Counted from the stretch's first letter, positions 8,569-18,375 are shown. The stretch is 64,000 nucleotides of DNA from Chitinophaga rhizophila (GCF_019492185.1 NZ_JAICCF010000001.1:930001-994000), one strand, 5' to 3'. Numbers and translations: made by a program. The notes: generated by a model from the sequence alone, not told the origin.

Positions 8569-8766
8569 ATGCGAACTAAAAAAACATCTCTCCTGTTGCC
8601 ACTACTTGTTGGCACATGGCTCGCTTTTACAGTGAGCGCCTGTACTTACCGCGCTACGCCGCATGGTCATCCTCATGGTTTACCTCCAGGCCAGGCAAAG
8701 AAACTTACCGGGTCCAAATCAGCAAAACCATTTGCCCCGGGACAGCAGAAAAAACACCGTCATTAA
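8569..8766 (+). CDS. Small His/Pro/Lys-rich lipoprotein
   Basis: A 65-residue protein. The first 25 residues are a signal sequence with lipobox V-S-A-C (Cys25). The mature 40 residues are low in complexity, with H-G-H-P-H-G-L-P-P-G-Q-A-K-K and a final K-K-H-R-H. Short proteins with H-G-x-P-P-G-Q-A-K-K are common in Bacteroidota and are often mis-annotated as a quinol oxidase subunit; their function is not established. The histidines might bind metal. It has its own -7 box and terminator, which supports it being real despite its size. Confidence 0.75.
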   Translation: MRTKKTSLLLPLLVGTWLAFTVSACTYRATPHGHPHGLPPGQAKKLTGSKSAKPFAPGQQKKHRH

Positions 8767-8772
8767 CAAAAT

Positions 8773-8812
8773 AAGGTCGTACCGGATGTACCGATACGAC
8801 CTTTGTTTTTTA
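8773..8812 (+). terminator. Terminator of the small lipoprotein gene
   Basis: A 9-bp perfect stem (AAGGTCGTA at 8773-8781 with TACGACCTT at 8795-8803) is followed by TGTTTTTT, 7 bases past the stop codon. Confidence 0.85.
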
Positions 8813-9404
8813 TTCAGGTTTTTCAATTGCATTAGTCACAGGTCCCGCTATGATAGCATAGACTGCGTAATGCAATACGTCTATCCCGATAGTCTGGGGC
8901 ACTTTTGCTTTAGAAAATATCGCAGTCTTCCCCGGTATCTATTACTACACCTTTTACCTCGCTATGCAGATGCAATGACTGCTTCGGGCAACATTGCCTA
9001 CTATCTGACTGCTGCTGCCATCTTCAACTACATCTCTCTACACCCTGGCAGTTACTTTCTTAAAAGGACTAAAAACATGCCGGGCCATACTTCCATTACT
9101 TCATCGCTACTCTTCTCCTAAAAATGCGCCATAGCATCAACAGAATGTCCAATTCTCCCGCCACCAGGCCCTGGCGTTGACCAGGCGAGCATCCAGACAT
9201 GGCCAACCGCACGAATAGCTGAAGATGAATTTCGACAATTATCAATCACGCTTCTCCCACATTTTAAGATCTTCAAATCACAGCTGGTCTACTAATGAAA
9301 AGGCCCTAATAGCTGACGGATATCGCTTGCATAAACATCAATCTATCAACATATCCACCCCTTTAGATTATAGTATATTTATACCTCACTGAATGCGACA
9401 CAAA
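8813..9404. other. Intergenic region of about 590 bp, possibly a decayed gene
   Basis: No intact gene is supported. Short plus-strand stretches look like membrane-protein fragments in different frames (for example F-P-G-I-Y-Y-Y-T-F-Y-L-A-M near 8927-8970 and I-A-Y-Y-L-T-A-A-A-I-F-N-Y-I near 8992-9033), interrupted by stops. This could be a frame-broken remnant, but the evidence is weak. The promoter for the next gene must lie at its right end. Confidence 0.3.
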
Positions 9405-10172
9405 ATGGCTAAACAAACCTCATTAATCACTTTTACCGGCAAACTGGGAAACCTTATAGGTTACCAGCGGAACAGGAAATACTGTCTCCGCAGCGCGCCT
9501 GCCGCTGTACGTCAAACGACCGCTACCCGCCTGGCTGCGCAGCGCTTCGGACTGGCCAGCAAAACCGGGGCACTTATACGGCATGCCCTGTATCCTGAAC
9601 TGGACGTACGCTGTGACAGTACACATATCAACCGGCTGAACAAACGACTGATACAAGGCGGCAAACAATACGCTGCTGCCCTGACCGGCTTCCGCTTTAA
9701 TGAACATAGCGGTATAGAAAAGTTCTTCAGTCTGCCACCGGTATTCACTGATCAGCATACGCTGCACATTCCTGCACAGGTCTTACCACAAATCAAAAGC
9801 ATACAGGCATTGGAAGTTAAACTGATCACCGTTCGGATACGCTTCGCCACCATGCAGGTAACAGGTACCGATAGCGCGACCGTTTTACTTACACCGGGCC
9901 AGCCTGTGGTGAATACAATGCTTACGACAAACACGCCAGGGGAAGGTACGTTACTGGTATTAGTGCAGGTGCGGGGTGTACAGGCCGGCAGTTTACCAAA
10001 CAATCATAAGTGGATGGCTGCAGATATCATTGCGGTAGTGCCTCCACCACCTACTGAATCTATCACCAGCACTGCACCGGATAACAATGACAAGCACAGG
10101 CAACATGATCCTGCGCAATTATCTTCCTGCACGGCACCTGCCATGACGTATATACCTGTTCAAAGGGAATGA
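9405..10172 (+). CDS. DUF6266-like hypothetical protein
   Basis: A 255-residue protein beginning M-A-K-Q-T-S-L-I-T-F-T-G-K-L-G-N-L-I-G-Y. This matches a Bacteroidota family of unknown function with an N-terminal pattern of the type M-(A/G)-x2-(S/T)-x-L-x3-T-G-x-(L/I)-G-x-L. Members are usually 200-260 residues, have no signal peptide and are sometimes found in mobile regions. An upstream ATG at 9393 would add four residues, but the family start favours 9405. The last 45 residues (P-P-P-P-T-E-S, D-N-N-D-K-H) are low in complexity and likely disordered. No function is known. Confidence 0.6.
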   Translation: MAKQTSLITFTGKLGNLIGYQRNRKYCLRSAPAAVRQTTATRLAAQRFGLASKTGALIRHALYPELDVRCDSTHINRLNKRLIQGGKQYAAALTGFRFNEHSGIEKFFSLPPVFTDQHTLHIPAQVLPQIKSIQALEVKLITVRIRFATMQVTGTDSATVLLTPGQPVVNTMLTTNTPGEGTLLVLVQVRGVQAGSLPNNHKWMAADIIAVVPPPPTESITSTAPDNNDKHRQHDPAQLSSCTAPAMTYIPVQRE

Positions 10173-10454
10173 GGCTACATGGCCTGCGGGTGGCATATCA
10201 GTGAGCATATATACCATTTAAAAAACGTACTAAGCCGGGGGGTGCTATCACCTCCACTCCTATTTTCTGCTGACAGCGCCCTGCTGTTATAAACCCGCTG
10301 TTGCCATCAGGCACGATCGCTATCATTATTGCAGCTTATCCCGATAACTAATGATGTAGACAACATCTCCGTATCAAGTCCACGTTTTCTTATATCCTTC
10401 TATAATCATAGCAGGGAGCGGATACCTATTATTCTCAATCCTTTCAGATCCTGA

Positions 10455-11213
10455 CTATCTATCCAGCCACTGCTTAAACAATGGCACCTTCTCCCGGCTG
10501 ATCAGTACTTCTCTTTCCCGATCGCGTTTTAATACTACGCGCAATTTACTGGTAGAATAAGTTTGTATCTTCTCAATACTATCTGCATGAATAATATGTT
10601 GCCTGTTAACCCGGAAAAACACCTGCGGGTCAAGTTGCTCTTCCAGCTCTTCCAACGTCAGGCTGACAGGTACATGTGATCCATCTTTCAGCACCAGGTG
10701 AGTGCCGGTAACACTATAAAAAACGAAATCAATATCTGCGACAGAGATTGTTCTGTATTCGTCGCGGAAGGGGATCATAAAGCGGGTACGGTATGTCACC
10801 TCTTTTTTGCTCAGCAGCTCAAGCAGGTGTTTCATCAGGTCTTCTGTATCGGGCTGAGGTTTCATAGACCTTACTTTTTCAAGCGCCTGTGTCAGGTCTT
10901 CTTTTTCAACAGGCTTCAGCAGATAATCAAGGCTGTTCACTTTAAATGCGCGAACTGCATATTCATCATAGGCGGTGACAAATATCACCGGACAATCAAA
11001 TTTCACTTTCGGAAAAATATCAAAGCTAAGTCCGTCGGCAATACGGATATCCATCAATACCACATCCGGGTGCGGATGCTGGTGGAACCAGGTAACGCTT
11101 TCTGTAATAGTGTCGAGCACCGCGATCACCTCTGTATCAGGATCGACTTCTGTCAACATCTTCTTCAACCGCGTAACGTTGGGTTTCTCATCTTCTATTA
11201 TTACGACCTGCAT
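10455..11213 (-). CDS. LytTR family response regulator
   Basis: A 252-residue response regulator. The receiver domain (1-120) has the acidic pocket Glu7-Asp8, phospho-acceptor Asp55 (L-M-D-I-R), Thr80 and Lys100 (L-L-K-P-V). The C-terminal LytTR DNA-binding domain (about 145-250) has the F-F-R-V-N-R-Q-H-I-I segment. The longer frame starts at a TTG (11234) inside the kinase gene; the ATG at 11213, 10 bases after the kinase stop, fits the family start M-x-V-V-I-I-E-D-E better. It is the partner of the LytS-type kinase just upstream. The pair follows an RND efflux operon on the same strand, so it may control envelope or efflux genes (inference). Confidence 0.9.
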   Translation of the reverse strand: MQVVIIEDEKPNVTRLKKMLTEVDPDTEVIAVLDTITESVTWFHQHPHPDVVLMDIRIADGLSFDIFPKVKFDCPVIFVTAYDEYAVRAFKVNSLDYLLKPVEKEDLTQALEKVRSMKPQPDTEDLMKHLLELLSKKEVTYRTRFMIPFRDEYRTISVADIDFVFYSVTGTHLVLKDGSHVPVSLTLEELEEQLDPQVFFRVNRQHIIHADSIEKIQTYSTSKLRVVLKRDREREVLISREKVPLFKQWLDR

Positions 11214-11223
11214 AGATAAGCTT

Positions 11224-12321
11224 TTAAAAATCAACTAATGGTAAGCGTACCTTAAATTCACCATCGTGGTTATCGATATCTACTGCTTCATCGAAGAGCA
11301 GCTCATATCGTTTACGGATATTTTTCAATCCCAGACCGGTGGAGGGTAAGGTATGCGGTATTAGTTGGATATTGTTTTTAACGATTAAAGTGTCTCCTTC
11401 ATCGTAGATGGTAATATAAAGTGGTTGCTGCGTAGATGCAATGTTATGTTTGATGGCGTTCTCAATCAGCAACTGTAGTGTTATAGGAGGAATACCTTTA
11501 TTTCTATTGGCAGCAGAGACACTAATGCTAATATTCACGTTTTCACCATGCCTGATATCTATCAGAAAGGCGTATGCGTCAATAAAATTCAGTTCCTGAC
11601 TCAGGCTGATCACATCGCTGTTAAGGTTAGCGATCATATAGCGGTATACCCTGGACAGTTTTTCCAGGAAAGACATAGCGAGTTTAGGTTCTTCTTCTAT
11701 GAGGGCGGAGAGTGTACTAAAGTTATTGAAGAGGAAGTGCGGATCCAGTTGCAGCTTAAGTGACTGTAACTGTGCCTGCATCGCTGTCTCTTTCAAGTGT
11801 GCTGCATCCAGTTGCAATTGAGCTGCTTCCAGCATGGAGGTCTTCCAGCGTTTTAAAAAATAGTTTCCTGTATGCACGGCGGTAATTAATATGGATACCA
11901 GGCTACAGACAACAAAGAACTGCCATTCATCCGTTTTGTCAAAGGTTGCAGCCAATTCCGGCGGAGGGGGCGGCAATATCAGAAACAGCGTATAGTCCAG
12001 TACGTTCAATAATAAGAAAACTGCTATCAGCACCAGAACTGTCTGAATAATACTACGTTTTAGTGGCTGTGTATCCCACGACAGCCATTTATCCATCCAG
12101 CGGGCAACTGCCAGGCTTACCTCTGCAATCATCCAGGAGACAATCAGTGAAATAAAGAGTTCAAACAGTGTTTTGCTGACTGACAGATGAGACACATACT
12201 CCCAGTACCTGCTGAACGGATTAATGATGTAAGAGATGAAGACGTACAATATAAATACCAGGGGGATAACGAAGACCCGGTAATATTTGTTGAAGAGTTT
12301 ATCTGTTCTGGTATTTACCAT
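11224..12321 (-). CDS. LytS-type sensor histidine kinase (His_kinase family)
   Basis: A 365-residue kinase. Four membrane segments fill about residues 14-155, with a proline-rich loop (P-P-P-P-P-E-L) before the last. There is no separate sensor domain. A coiled-coil leads to L-Q-L-D-P-H-F-L-F-N-N, with phospho-accepting His195, which marks the Bacteroidota His_kinase family (PF06580). The N-box is L-L-I-E-N-A-I-K-H (Asn288) and the G-box is G-L-G-L-K-N-I-R-K-R-Y (329-339). It signals to the LytTR regulator encoded 10 bp downstream. Short four-helix sensors like this often respond to membrane state, but no ligand can be named. Confidence 0.92.
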   Translation of the reverse strand: MVNTRTDKLFNKYYRVFVIPLVFILYVFISYIINPFSRYWEYVSHLSVSKTLFELFISLIVSWMIAEVSLAVARWMDKWLSWDTQPLKRSIIQTVLVLIAVFLLLNVLDYTLFLILPPPPPELAATFDKTDEWQFFVVCSLVSILITAVHTGNYFLKRWKTSMLEAAQLQLDAAHLKETAMQAQLQSLKLQLDPHFLFNNFSTLSALIEEEPKLAMSFLEKLSRVYRYMIANLNSDVISLSQELNFIDAYAFLIDIRHGENVNISISVSAANRNKGIPPITLQLLIENAIKHNIASTQQPLYITIYDEGDTLIVKNNIQLIPHTLPSTGLGLKNIRKRYELLFDEAVDIDNHDGEFKVRLPLVDF

Positions 12322-12342
12322 TGATACATTTGAAAACAGTGA

Positions 12343-12437
12343 GGAATCAGGTATCAGGAATTGCTGTTAATGTCTTTGTACCCGTTAATGATACGATCAT
12401 ATCATCCTCTATCATTCCTGACTCCTGATTCCTGATT
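12343..12437. repeat. Imperfect inverted repeat with TCCTGAT heptads
   Basis: The left arm GGAATCAGGTATCAGGAATT (12343-12362) pairs imperfectly with 12414-12437, which holds tandem copies of a heptad of the form TCCTGA(T/C). Related copies lie at 24262-24275 (TTCCTGACTCCTGA, identical over 14 bases) and 38387-38408. It lies in the 132-bp gap between the outer-membrane factor gene and the kinase gene and may act as a processing or termination hairpin. Confidence 0.45.
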
Positions 12438-12453
12438 GTTCTAAGTTACATAT

Positions 12454-13863
12454 TTATTTCCATCCCCCTCCCAGTGCACGGTACAGGTCAACGGCAGCGT
12501 TCAGCTGATCGCGTTTGACGGCGGCCAGATCCAGTTCGCTTTGCAGGGCGTTACTCTGTGCGGTGATCACTTCGAGGTAGTTGGCCATACCGTTTTGAAA
12601 CAGCAGGCTGGCGTCGTGTGTGGCAATTTCGAGTCTGTCCACACGTTGCTGCGTAAATGTATATTGCTGTTGCAGCTTATCCATTTTTGCCAATGCATCA
12701 CTTACTTCCTGTACAGCGCCAACTACGGAGCGTTTAAACTCAATAGCGCTCTTTTCCCATTCTATCTTAGCTGTTTCCCATTCTGTTTTTAACTGCCTGC
12801 GTCTGAAGATAGGTTGTGTGATGCTGCCGCCTACTGTTTCAAAAAGGCTGCCCGGAATATTTAACCAGTTATTAATTTTAAATGAATTGACCCCTACGCC
12901 CGCGGTGATATTCAATGCAGGATACATGGCGGCTTGTGCTACGCCTGCTCTTGCATTTGCTACCTTTACGGCCATTTCAGCTGCACGTACATCGGGTCTG
13001 CGCGATAACAGGCTGGCGGGTACGCCGGCAGATAGGGCAGTATCAGCGGTCATTGACTGCAGACTGTTTCTGACAATGCTGCCTGGCATTTCTCCTACCA
13101 GTACTTTCAGGGCATTCTCCTGCAACGTGATCTGTTGTTCTATCTGGGGTATCAATGCCATGGATACCCTTAGCTGTGCTTCCGTTTGTTCTACAGCCAG
13201 GTTGGTGGCCATACCTGAAGCGTATTGCAGTTTAACTATACGCAGTGTACTATCAGACAGCTGTTTGTTCTTATAGGCCACATCCTTTTGCGTATCCAGC
13301 ATCAGCAGGTTGTAGTAGGCCTGTGCCACATCACTGATCACTCTTGTCTGCACTGCTTTGGAGGCCTCTGCCGACTGCAGGTAGGTAGCCAGCGCAGCTT
13401 CTTTCAGTCTGCTGATCTTTCCCCAGGCTATCACTTCCCATGTTAATGCAACGTTGGCGCTATAGTCGTCCATGTACCTGGTACCGATAAACTGTTCAGA
13501 GAGGGAGCCGTTCAAACTGTTTTTTGAGGGCCAGTTACGGGTGCCTTGTATCTGAAGATCTACAGCTGGCAGCCTTCCCATGCGGGCCGTTCTTAGCGAC
13601 TGACTGGCTGCGTCTATATTCTTCAGTGCGATCTGTACGTCAAAGTTCCTGGTAAGCGCACTGTCTATCAGTGCAAGCAGGGCAGTGTCCCTGATGAATG
13701 AATGAATAGGCAGCGCAGCTATGCTGTTGGTATCAGCAGTTGGCTGACCGCGGAATGCCTTGGGCATATCTACTGAAGGTCTGGAATATTCCTTCCCTAC
13801 TTTACAGGATGCTGCTGTCATCATTACGGCAGCAACACCCATGATATATAAATACTTGTTCAT
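12454..13863 (-). CDS. RND efflux outer-membrane factor (TolC/NodT-type lipoprotein)
   Basis: A 469-residue outer-membrane factor. It has a lipoprotein signal (T-A-A-S-C, Cys20) and two OEP repeats with long coiled-coil helices. Typical NodT-family features are A-L-x-x-N-x-D-V (residues near 90), the L-S-R-R-P-D-V-R-A-A-E segment near the start of the second repeat, and N-G-M-A-N-Y-L-E-V near the C-terminus. It forms the trimeric exit duct for the pump encoded upstream; the two genes are 9 bp apart. The final gene of a three-gene efflux operon. The exported substrates are not predictable from sequence. Confidence 0.93.
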   Translation of the reverse strand: MNKYLYIMGVAAVMMTAASCKVGKEYSRPSVDMPKAFRGQPTADTNSIAALPIHSFIRDTALLALIDSALTRNFDVQIALKNIDAASQSLRTARMGRLPAVDLQIQGTRNWPSKNSLNGSLSEQFIGTRYMDDYSANVALTWEVIAWGKISRLKEAALATYLQSAEASKAVQTRVISDVAQAYYNLLMLDTQKDVAYKNKQLSDSTLRIVKLQYASGMATNLAVEQTEAQLRVSMALIPQIEQQITLQENALKVLVGEMPGSIVRNSLQSMTADTALSAGVPASLLSRRPDVRAAEMAVKVANARAGVAQAAMYPALNITAGVGVNSFKINNWLNIPGSLFETVGGSITQPIFRRRQLKTEWETAKIEWEKSAIEFKRSVVGAVQEVSDALAKMDKLQQQYTFTQQRVDRLEIATHDASLLFQNGMANYLEVITAQSNALQSELDLAAVKRDQLNAAVDLYRALGGGWK

Positions 13864-13872
13864 TGTTAATGA

Positions 13873-16800
13873 TTAGTGCTGCATGTGAGCGTGGTGCAAT
13901 AATTGACCGTTTTCTGCTGGTTTCTCTACCGGAGGCTTGCGTGATACCTTTTCCTGGAGATATTGAAATACTACGAACAGTACCGGTATTATGAATATAC
14001 CCAGTATCACGCCTGTCAGCATACCTCCGGCCGTACCGATACTGATGGAGTGGTTACCTTCAGCGGAAGGGCCTTTCACTGTCATCAGCGGTAATAAGCC
14101 AGCCACGAATGCGAGCGAAGTCATGATGATTGGTCTCAATCTCAGTTTGGCAGCTTCTATGGCGGCGGATACCAGCGTTTTACCTGCTTTGCGGCGTTGT
14201 ACAGCGAACTCCACGATCAGGATAGCATTTTTTGCCAGCAATCCTATCAGCATTACAAGCCCGACCTGTACATAGATGTTGTTGTCAATACCAGCCGCAC
14301 GGATACCGAGGAACACGCCCAGGATACCTGTAGGGATAGAGCATATTACCGCCAATGGCAACAGATAGCTTTCATACTGCGCCGCCAGGAGGAAGTATAC
14401 GAATATCAGTGCCAGGGCAAAGATGACTATCATCTGGCTGCCAGCCATCTTTTCTTCACGGCTGAGACCAGTCCACTCGAAGCTATAGCCTGCAGGCAGT
14501 TTGGAAGCCGCCAGTCTTTCTACAGCATTGATTGCATCACCTGTACTGTATCCTGGTTTAGGAACAGCATTCAGCGCAATAGAGTTGTACAGGTTGTAAC
14601 GGTTCATGGTTTCCGGACCGTACACTCTTTTCAATTTTATGATATTATTTACCGGCACCATTTCGCCTTTATCATTCCTGACAAACATGCCATCCAGGCT
14701 TTCCGGTTTGCTGCGGCTGTCAGGACTTGCCTGCACCATTACCCGGTAATATTTACCAAATAGGTTGAAGTCAGAAGCCTGGCTGCTACCCAGATTTGTC
14801 TGCAGGTTGCTTAACAGGTTACTGACACTTACACCTAATTGTTTCGCTTTCACAGCATCTACTTCCAGCTGGTATTGTGGGAAGTCAGCACGGAACATGG
14901 TAAAGGCTACCGCTATTTCCGGCTGCTGCATCATTTCTCCGATGAAGGCGTTGGCTGTCTGGCTGAATTTATCGATAGATCCGCCGGTACGGTCCTGCAA
15001 CACCAGTTCCAGACCGTTAAAGCTACCAAAGCCTGGTACGGTAGGGAATGTGAAGATGTTGAATGTACCTTCTTTGATTGTGGCCAGTTTTTCGTTGATC
15101 ACGCCTACCACCGCATTGATCTCCTGCACATCGCCACGTTCTTCGATAGGCTTCAGTTTCATAAAACCTAATGCATAAGCAGGGCCGGCACTATTACTGA
15201 GCAGGTTAAATCCGGAAATAGTTGTAGCCGATTCCACTGCCGGGATGGTACGCAGGATGCTGTCTGCACGTTTCAGCACCTCGGTAGTACGCTCCATGCC
15301 CGATCCTGCCGGAAGAGACAGGGATAGCGCTACGAAGCTGCCATCTTCATTCGGAATGAACCCTTTTGGCGTACTATTCATCAGCCATACAGAAACACCG
15401 GTGATAGCTGCCAATCCGCCTAATGCAATCCATTTAAAGCGTACCAGTGACTTAACCCCACGTGCATATTTGTTTGTGACAGCATTAAAGCCCGTATTGA
15501 AGGCAGCAAAGAAGCGACGGCTGAAACCTTTTTTACTGTGATTGTCATGACCGCCGGTATGATTATTCTTCAGAATAAGTGCACACAGAGCAGGACTCAA
15601 TGTTAACGCGTTAAAGGCAGATATCAGAATGGCTATAGCCAGGGTGAAGGCAAACTGGCGGTAGAATACGCCGGTAGGACCTTCCATGAAACCAACCGGC
15701 AGGAACACCGCCGTCATTACCAGTGTAATGGATATAATAGCGCCCGAGATCTCGCTCAATGCAGAAACAGTAGCCGCCCGTGGGTTCAGGTGAGAACGCT
15801 CCATTTTGCCATGTACCGCCTCCACGACCACGATCGCATCATCCACCACGATACCGATAGCCAGTACCAGTGCAAACAGTGTAAGCATATTGATAGAGAA
15901 GCCCAGCATCTGCAGGAAGAAGAACGTACCTACCAGGGATACCGGCACTGCGATAGCGGGTATCAGGGTAGAACGGAAATCCTGCAGGAAGATGAATACA
16001 ATTACGAATACCAGGATGAATGCTTCGATGAGGGTATGTTTTACCTGTTCGATCGATACATCCAGCTGTTCTTTGGTACTCATCGTTATATGATATTTCA
16101 CACCCTTCGGGAAACCGGCTGAAGCTTTCTCCATCGACTCTTCTACTGCCAGCTGAATAGCGTTGGCGTTGGACCCGTTGGTCTGGAATACGGCCATTGT
16201 TACCGCATCATTTCCATTCAGTCTGTTATCGGTAGTATAGTTGGCAGCACCCAACTCTACGCGGGCAAGGTCTTTCAAGTACAATACAGACCCGTCGGCA
16301 TCTGCACGCACCACGATATGCTCATATTGTTCGGGATTGTTGAACTTACCCGTATAGTTAATTACATAGGAAAGCGGCTCATTGCTGCCTTCTCCGAACT
16401 TACCCGGCGCAGCTTCCAGGCTCTGGTCCTGGATGGCGCTAATAACATCTGTTGAGGTAACGTTGTGGGCTGACAGCTTTTCAGGGTCCAGCCATACACG
16501 CATTGAGTAATCCTTTGCGCCAAAGATCTGTACCTGTCCCACACCCGGAATACGTTTCAGTTCGGGAACTACGTTGATCTTTGCATAGTTCTGGAGGAAC
16601 GTTTCGTCATATTTGGCCCTGTCTTCACTATACAGGTCCAGTACCATGATCATACCGTTCTGCTGTTTGGTGGTGGTCACCCCCGCCTGTATCACTTCGG
16701 CAGGCAGCTGGCTGGTAACCTGCGAGACGCGGTTCTGTACATTCACGGCCGCCTGATCTGGGTCGGTACCCAGTTTAAAGAAGACAGTAATAGAGGCAGT

Positions 16801-17058
16801 ACCGTCGTTACTGGCGGTTGACTGGATATATGTCATATTCTCCACACCGTTTACCGCTTCTTCAATCGGCGTTACGACAGAGCGGAGTACGGTGGCCGCG
16901 TTACCTCCCGGGAAGGTAGCAGCTACTACTACGCTGGGAGGGGCGATGTCAGGGAACTGGGTGACCGGCAGGCGGCTCAGCCCCACTATTCCAAGTATCA
17001 CAAGGATGACCGATAGTACTGTAGCCAGTACCGGTCTCTGAATAATTTTATTAAGCAT
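13873..17058 (-). CDS. RND multidrug efflux permease (HAE1 family, AcrB-like)
   Basis: A 1061-residue inner-membrane pump of normal length. It has the family start M-L-x-x-I-I-Q-R-P-V, twelve predicted membrane segments with two large periplasmic loops, and the proton-relay pair Asp406-Asp407 (G-I-V-V-D-D-A-I-V-V-V-E) in TM4. The L-I-G-L-L-A-K-N-A-I-L-I-V-E motif near residue 945 supplies the matching lysine of TM10. HAE1 pumps trade protons for hydrophobic drugs, detergents or bile-type compounds. It sits 22 bp after the adaptor gene and 9 bp before the outer-membrane factor. The C-terminus ends in a short His-rich tail (L-L-H-H-A-H-M-Q-H). Confidence 0.96.
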   Translation of the reverse strand: MLNKIIQRPVLATVLSVILVILGIVGLSRLPVTQFPDIAPPSVVVAATFPGGNAATVLRSVVTPIEEAVNGVENMTYIQSTASNDGTASITVFFKLGTDPDQAAVNVQNRVSQVTSQLPAEVIQAGVTTTKQQNGMIMVLDLYSEDRAKYDETFLQNYAKINVVPELKRIPGVGQVQIFGAKDYSMRVWLDPEKLSAHNVTSTDVISAIQDQSLEAAPGKFGEGSNEPLSYVINYTGKFNNPEQYEHIVVRADADGSVLYLKDLARVELGAANYTTDNRLNGNDAVTMAVFQTNGSNANAIQLAVEESMEKASAGFPKGVKYHITMSTKEQLDVSIEQVKHTLIEAFILVFVIVFIFLQDFRSTLIPAIAVPVSLVGTFFFLQMLGFSINMLTLFALVLAIGIVVDDAIVVVEAVHGKMERSHLNPRAATVSALSEISGAIISITLVMTAVFLPVGFMEGPTGVFYRQFAFTLAIAILISAFNALTLSPALCALILKNNHTGGHDNHSKKGFSRRFFAAFNTGFNAVTNKYARGVKSLVRFKWIALGGLAAITGVSVWLMNSTPKGFIPNEDGSFVALSLSLPAGSGMERTTEVLKRADSILRTIPAVESATTISGFNLLSNSAGPAYALGFMKLKPIEERGDVQEINAVVGVINEKLATIKEGTFNIFTFPTVPGFGSFNGLELVLQDRTGGSIDKFSQTANAFIGEMMQQPEIAVAFTMFRADFPQYQLEVDAVKAKQLGVSVSNLLSNLQTNLGSSQASDFNLFGKYYRVMVQASPDSRSKPESLDGMFVRNDKGEMVPVNNIIKLKRVYGPETMNRYNLYNSIALNAVPKPGYSTGDAINAVERLAASKLPAGYSFEWTGLSREEKMAGSQMIVIFALALIFVYFLLAAQYESYLLPLAVICSIPTGILGVFLGIRAAGIDNNIYVQVGLVMLIGLLAKNAILIVEFAVQRRKAGKTLVSAAIEAAKLRLRPIIMTSLAFVAGLLPLMTVKGPSAEGNHSISIGTAGGMLTGVILGIFIIPVLFVVFQYLQEKVSRKPPVEKPAENGQLLHHAHMQH

Positions 17059-17080
17059 AGATTCTTAGGCTTATGGCTGG

Positions 17081-18217
17081 TTATTTCTTTGCAACTGGTT
17101 TGATCACGGTCCCTTCGGTAATAGTTTCCATACCTGCAGTCACGATCCTGTCTCCGGACTTCACACCGTCTACTACGATGAAGTTATCTTCAGTAGTGCC
17201 GGCAGTGATGATGGGCTGTCTTCTTACTTTGTTGCTGTCAACGAGCTGGTAGACGAATATTTTATCCTGCAGTTCCATAGTAGCAGACTGCGGTATCAGC
17301 ACGACGCCAGGCATCAGCTGCTCTATCCGCACCTTACCGGTATTACCCGATCTGAGTACACCCGCAGGGTTGGGGAAGGTAGCGCGTACACTGATTGCCG
17401 CCGTTGTTCTGTTGAACTGACCATCTACCATCTCAATACGGCCTTTTTCAGAGAAATCTTCCCCGTTGGACAGCACCAGTGATACCGGGCGCATATGTTG
17501 CAGCTGCTGTTGCAAGGTGGTACCCGCAGCGCCTTTGCTGAAGCGGATAAAGTCATTTTCGCTCATGGAAAAGTAAGCGTATATCTTACTGATATCGGAT
17601 AAGGTAGTCAGCGGAGTAGCGTCGGTGGCGCTTACCAGGTTGCCAGTTCTTTTAGGAATACGGCCGATGTAGCCGCTTACAGGCGCTTTGATAACAGTGA
17701 AGCCCACATTGACCTGAGCTGCGGCAATTGCAGCCTTGGCCTGTTCTACATTGGCTTTGGCAGTCTGGAGACTGGTCTGTGCGGTTTTGAGCTGTATAGC
17801 AGACACTACCTTGTTTTCAGCCAGCGGCTTCATTTTCTCTACTTCCAGTGCAGCATTAGCTTCTGCAGACTGCATAGCATGCAGGGAGGCGACATCCTTT
17901 TCCAGCTGCGCCTGGTAAGGCCTGTCGTTGATTTTAAACAGTGGCTGCCCTTGTCTTACGAAACTTCCTTCTTCGACATATACTTTTTCGAGATATCCAT
18001 TGACCTGTGCCCGTATGTCTACATTCTCCTTGCCTTCCAGGATGGCAGCATACTCCCGTGCCGTTAAAGCAGTAGCAGTATCGAGGGTCAATACAGGCAG
18101 TTCCGGAGTCGGCATTGCCTGCGCAGCGCTTTCGTTGGCCTTTCCTGACTGACACCCGTTTATAATGACCCATGCAAGGAATGATGTTATCAGTACCGGC
18201 ATTCTATTGTTACTCAT
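17081..18217 (-). CDS. RND efflux periplasmic adaptor (membrane fusion protein)
   Basis: A 378-residue adaptor lipoprotein (lipobox I-N-G-C, Cys22). It has the order beta-barrel/lipoyl/coiled-coil hairpin/lipoyl/beta-barrel: R-A-Q-V-N-G-Y-L-E-K-V-Y-V-E-E-G-S-F-V near 68-86 and F-T-V-I-K-A-P-V-S-G-Y-I-G-R near 172-185 are the lipoyl halves, with a short alpha-hairpin between. It links the RND pump to the outer-membrane duct and is first in the operon. The 5' region of about 150 bp between it and the preceding terminator should contain the operon promoter; no exact TAnnTTTG box is seen there. Confidence 0.93.
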   Translation of the reverse strand: MSNNRMPVLITSFLAWVIINGCQSGKANESAAQAMPTPELPVLTLDTATALTAREYAAILEGKENVDIRAQVNGYLEKVYVEEGSFVRQGQPLFKINDRPYQAQLEKDVASLHAMQSAEANAALEVEKMKPLAENKVVSAIQLKTAQTSLQTAKANVEQAKAAIAAAQVNVGFTVIKAPVSGYIGRIPKRTGNLVSATDATPLTTLSDISKIYAYFSMSENDFIRFSKGAAGTTLQQQLQHMRPVSLVLSNGEDFSEKGRIEMVDGQFNRTTAAISVRATFPNPAGVLRSGNTGKVRIEQLMPGVVLIPQSATMELQDKIFVYQLVDSNKVRRQPIITAGTTEDNFIVVDGVKSGDRIVTAGMETITEGTVIKPVAKK

Positions 18218-18375
18218 ACGTTATTTGACGGCAGATTTTTCGTATTGCCGGAGCAAAGGTCCATTGATTCAAAAAAGTATGGGGTGATGATCTGGATGAA
18301 CCGGAAAAAACGGAAGGTGAACCGGAGAGAGGGTATTATGAACCGGGCGGGATTGGGGGGATAAAAACAATGAAA

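Noticed and set aside
8663..9121. Open frame of 152 codons on the plus strand
   Set aside because: It begins inside the small lipoprotein gene in another frame and runs through that gene's terminator; the composition is not protein-like.
11214..11234. TTG start for the LytTR regulator inside the kinase gene
   Set aside because: The ATG at 11213 gives the conserved receiver start; the extra seven residues have no family support.
13991..16122. Several plus-strand frames opposite the RND pump
   Set aside because: They are antisense shadows of a clearly coding gene.
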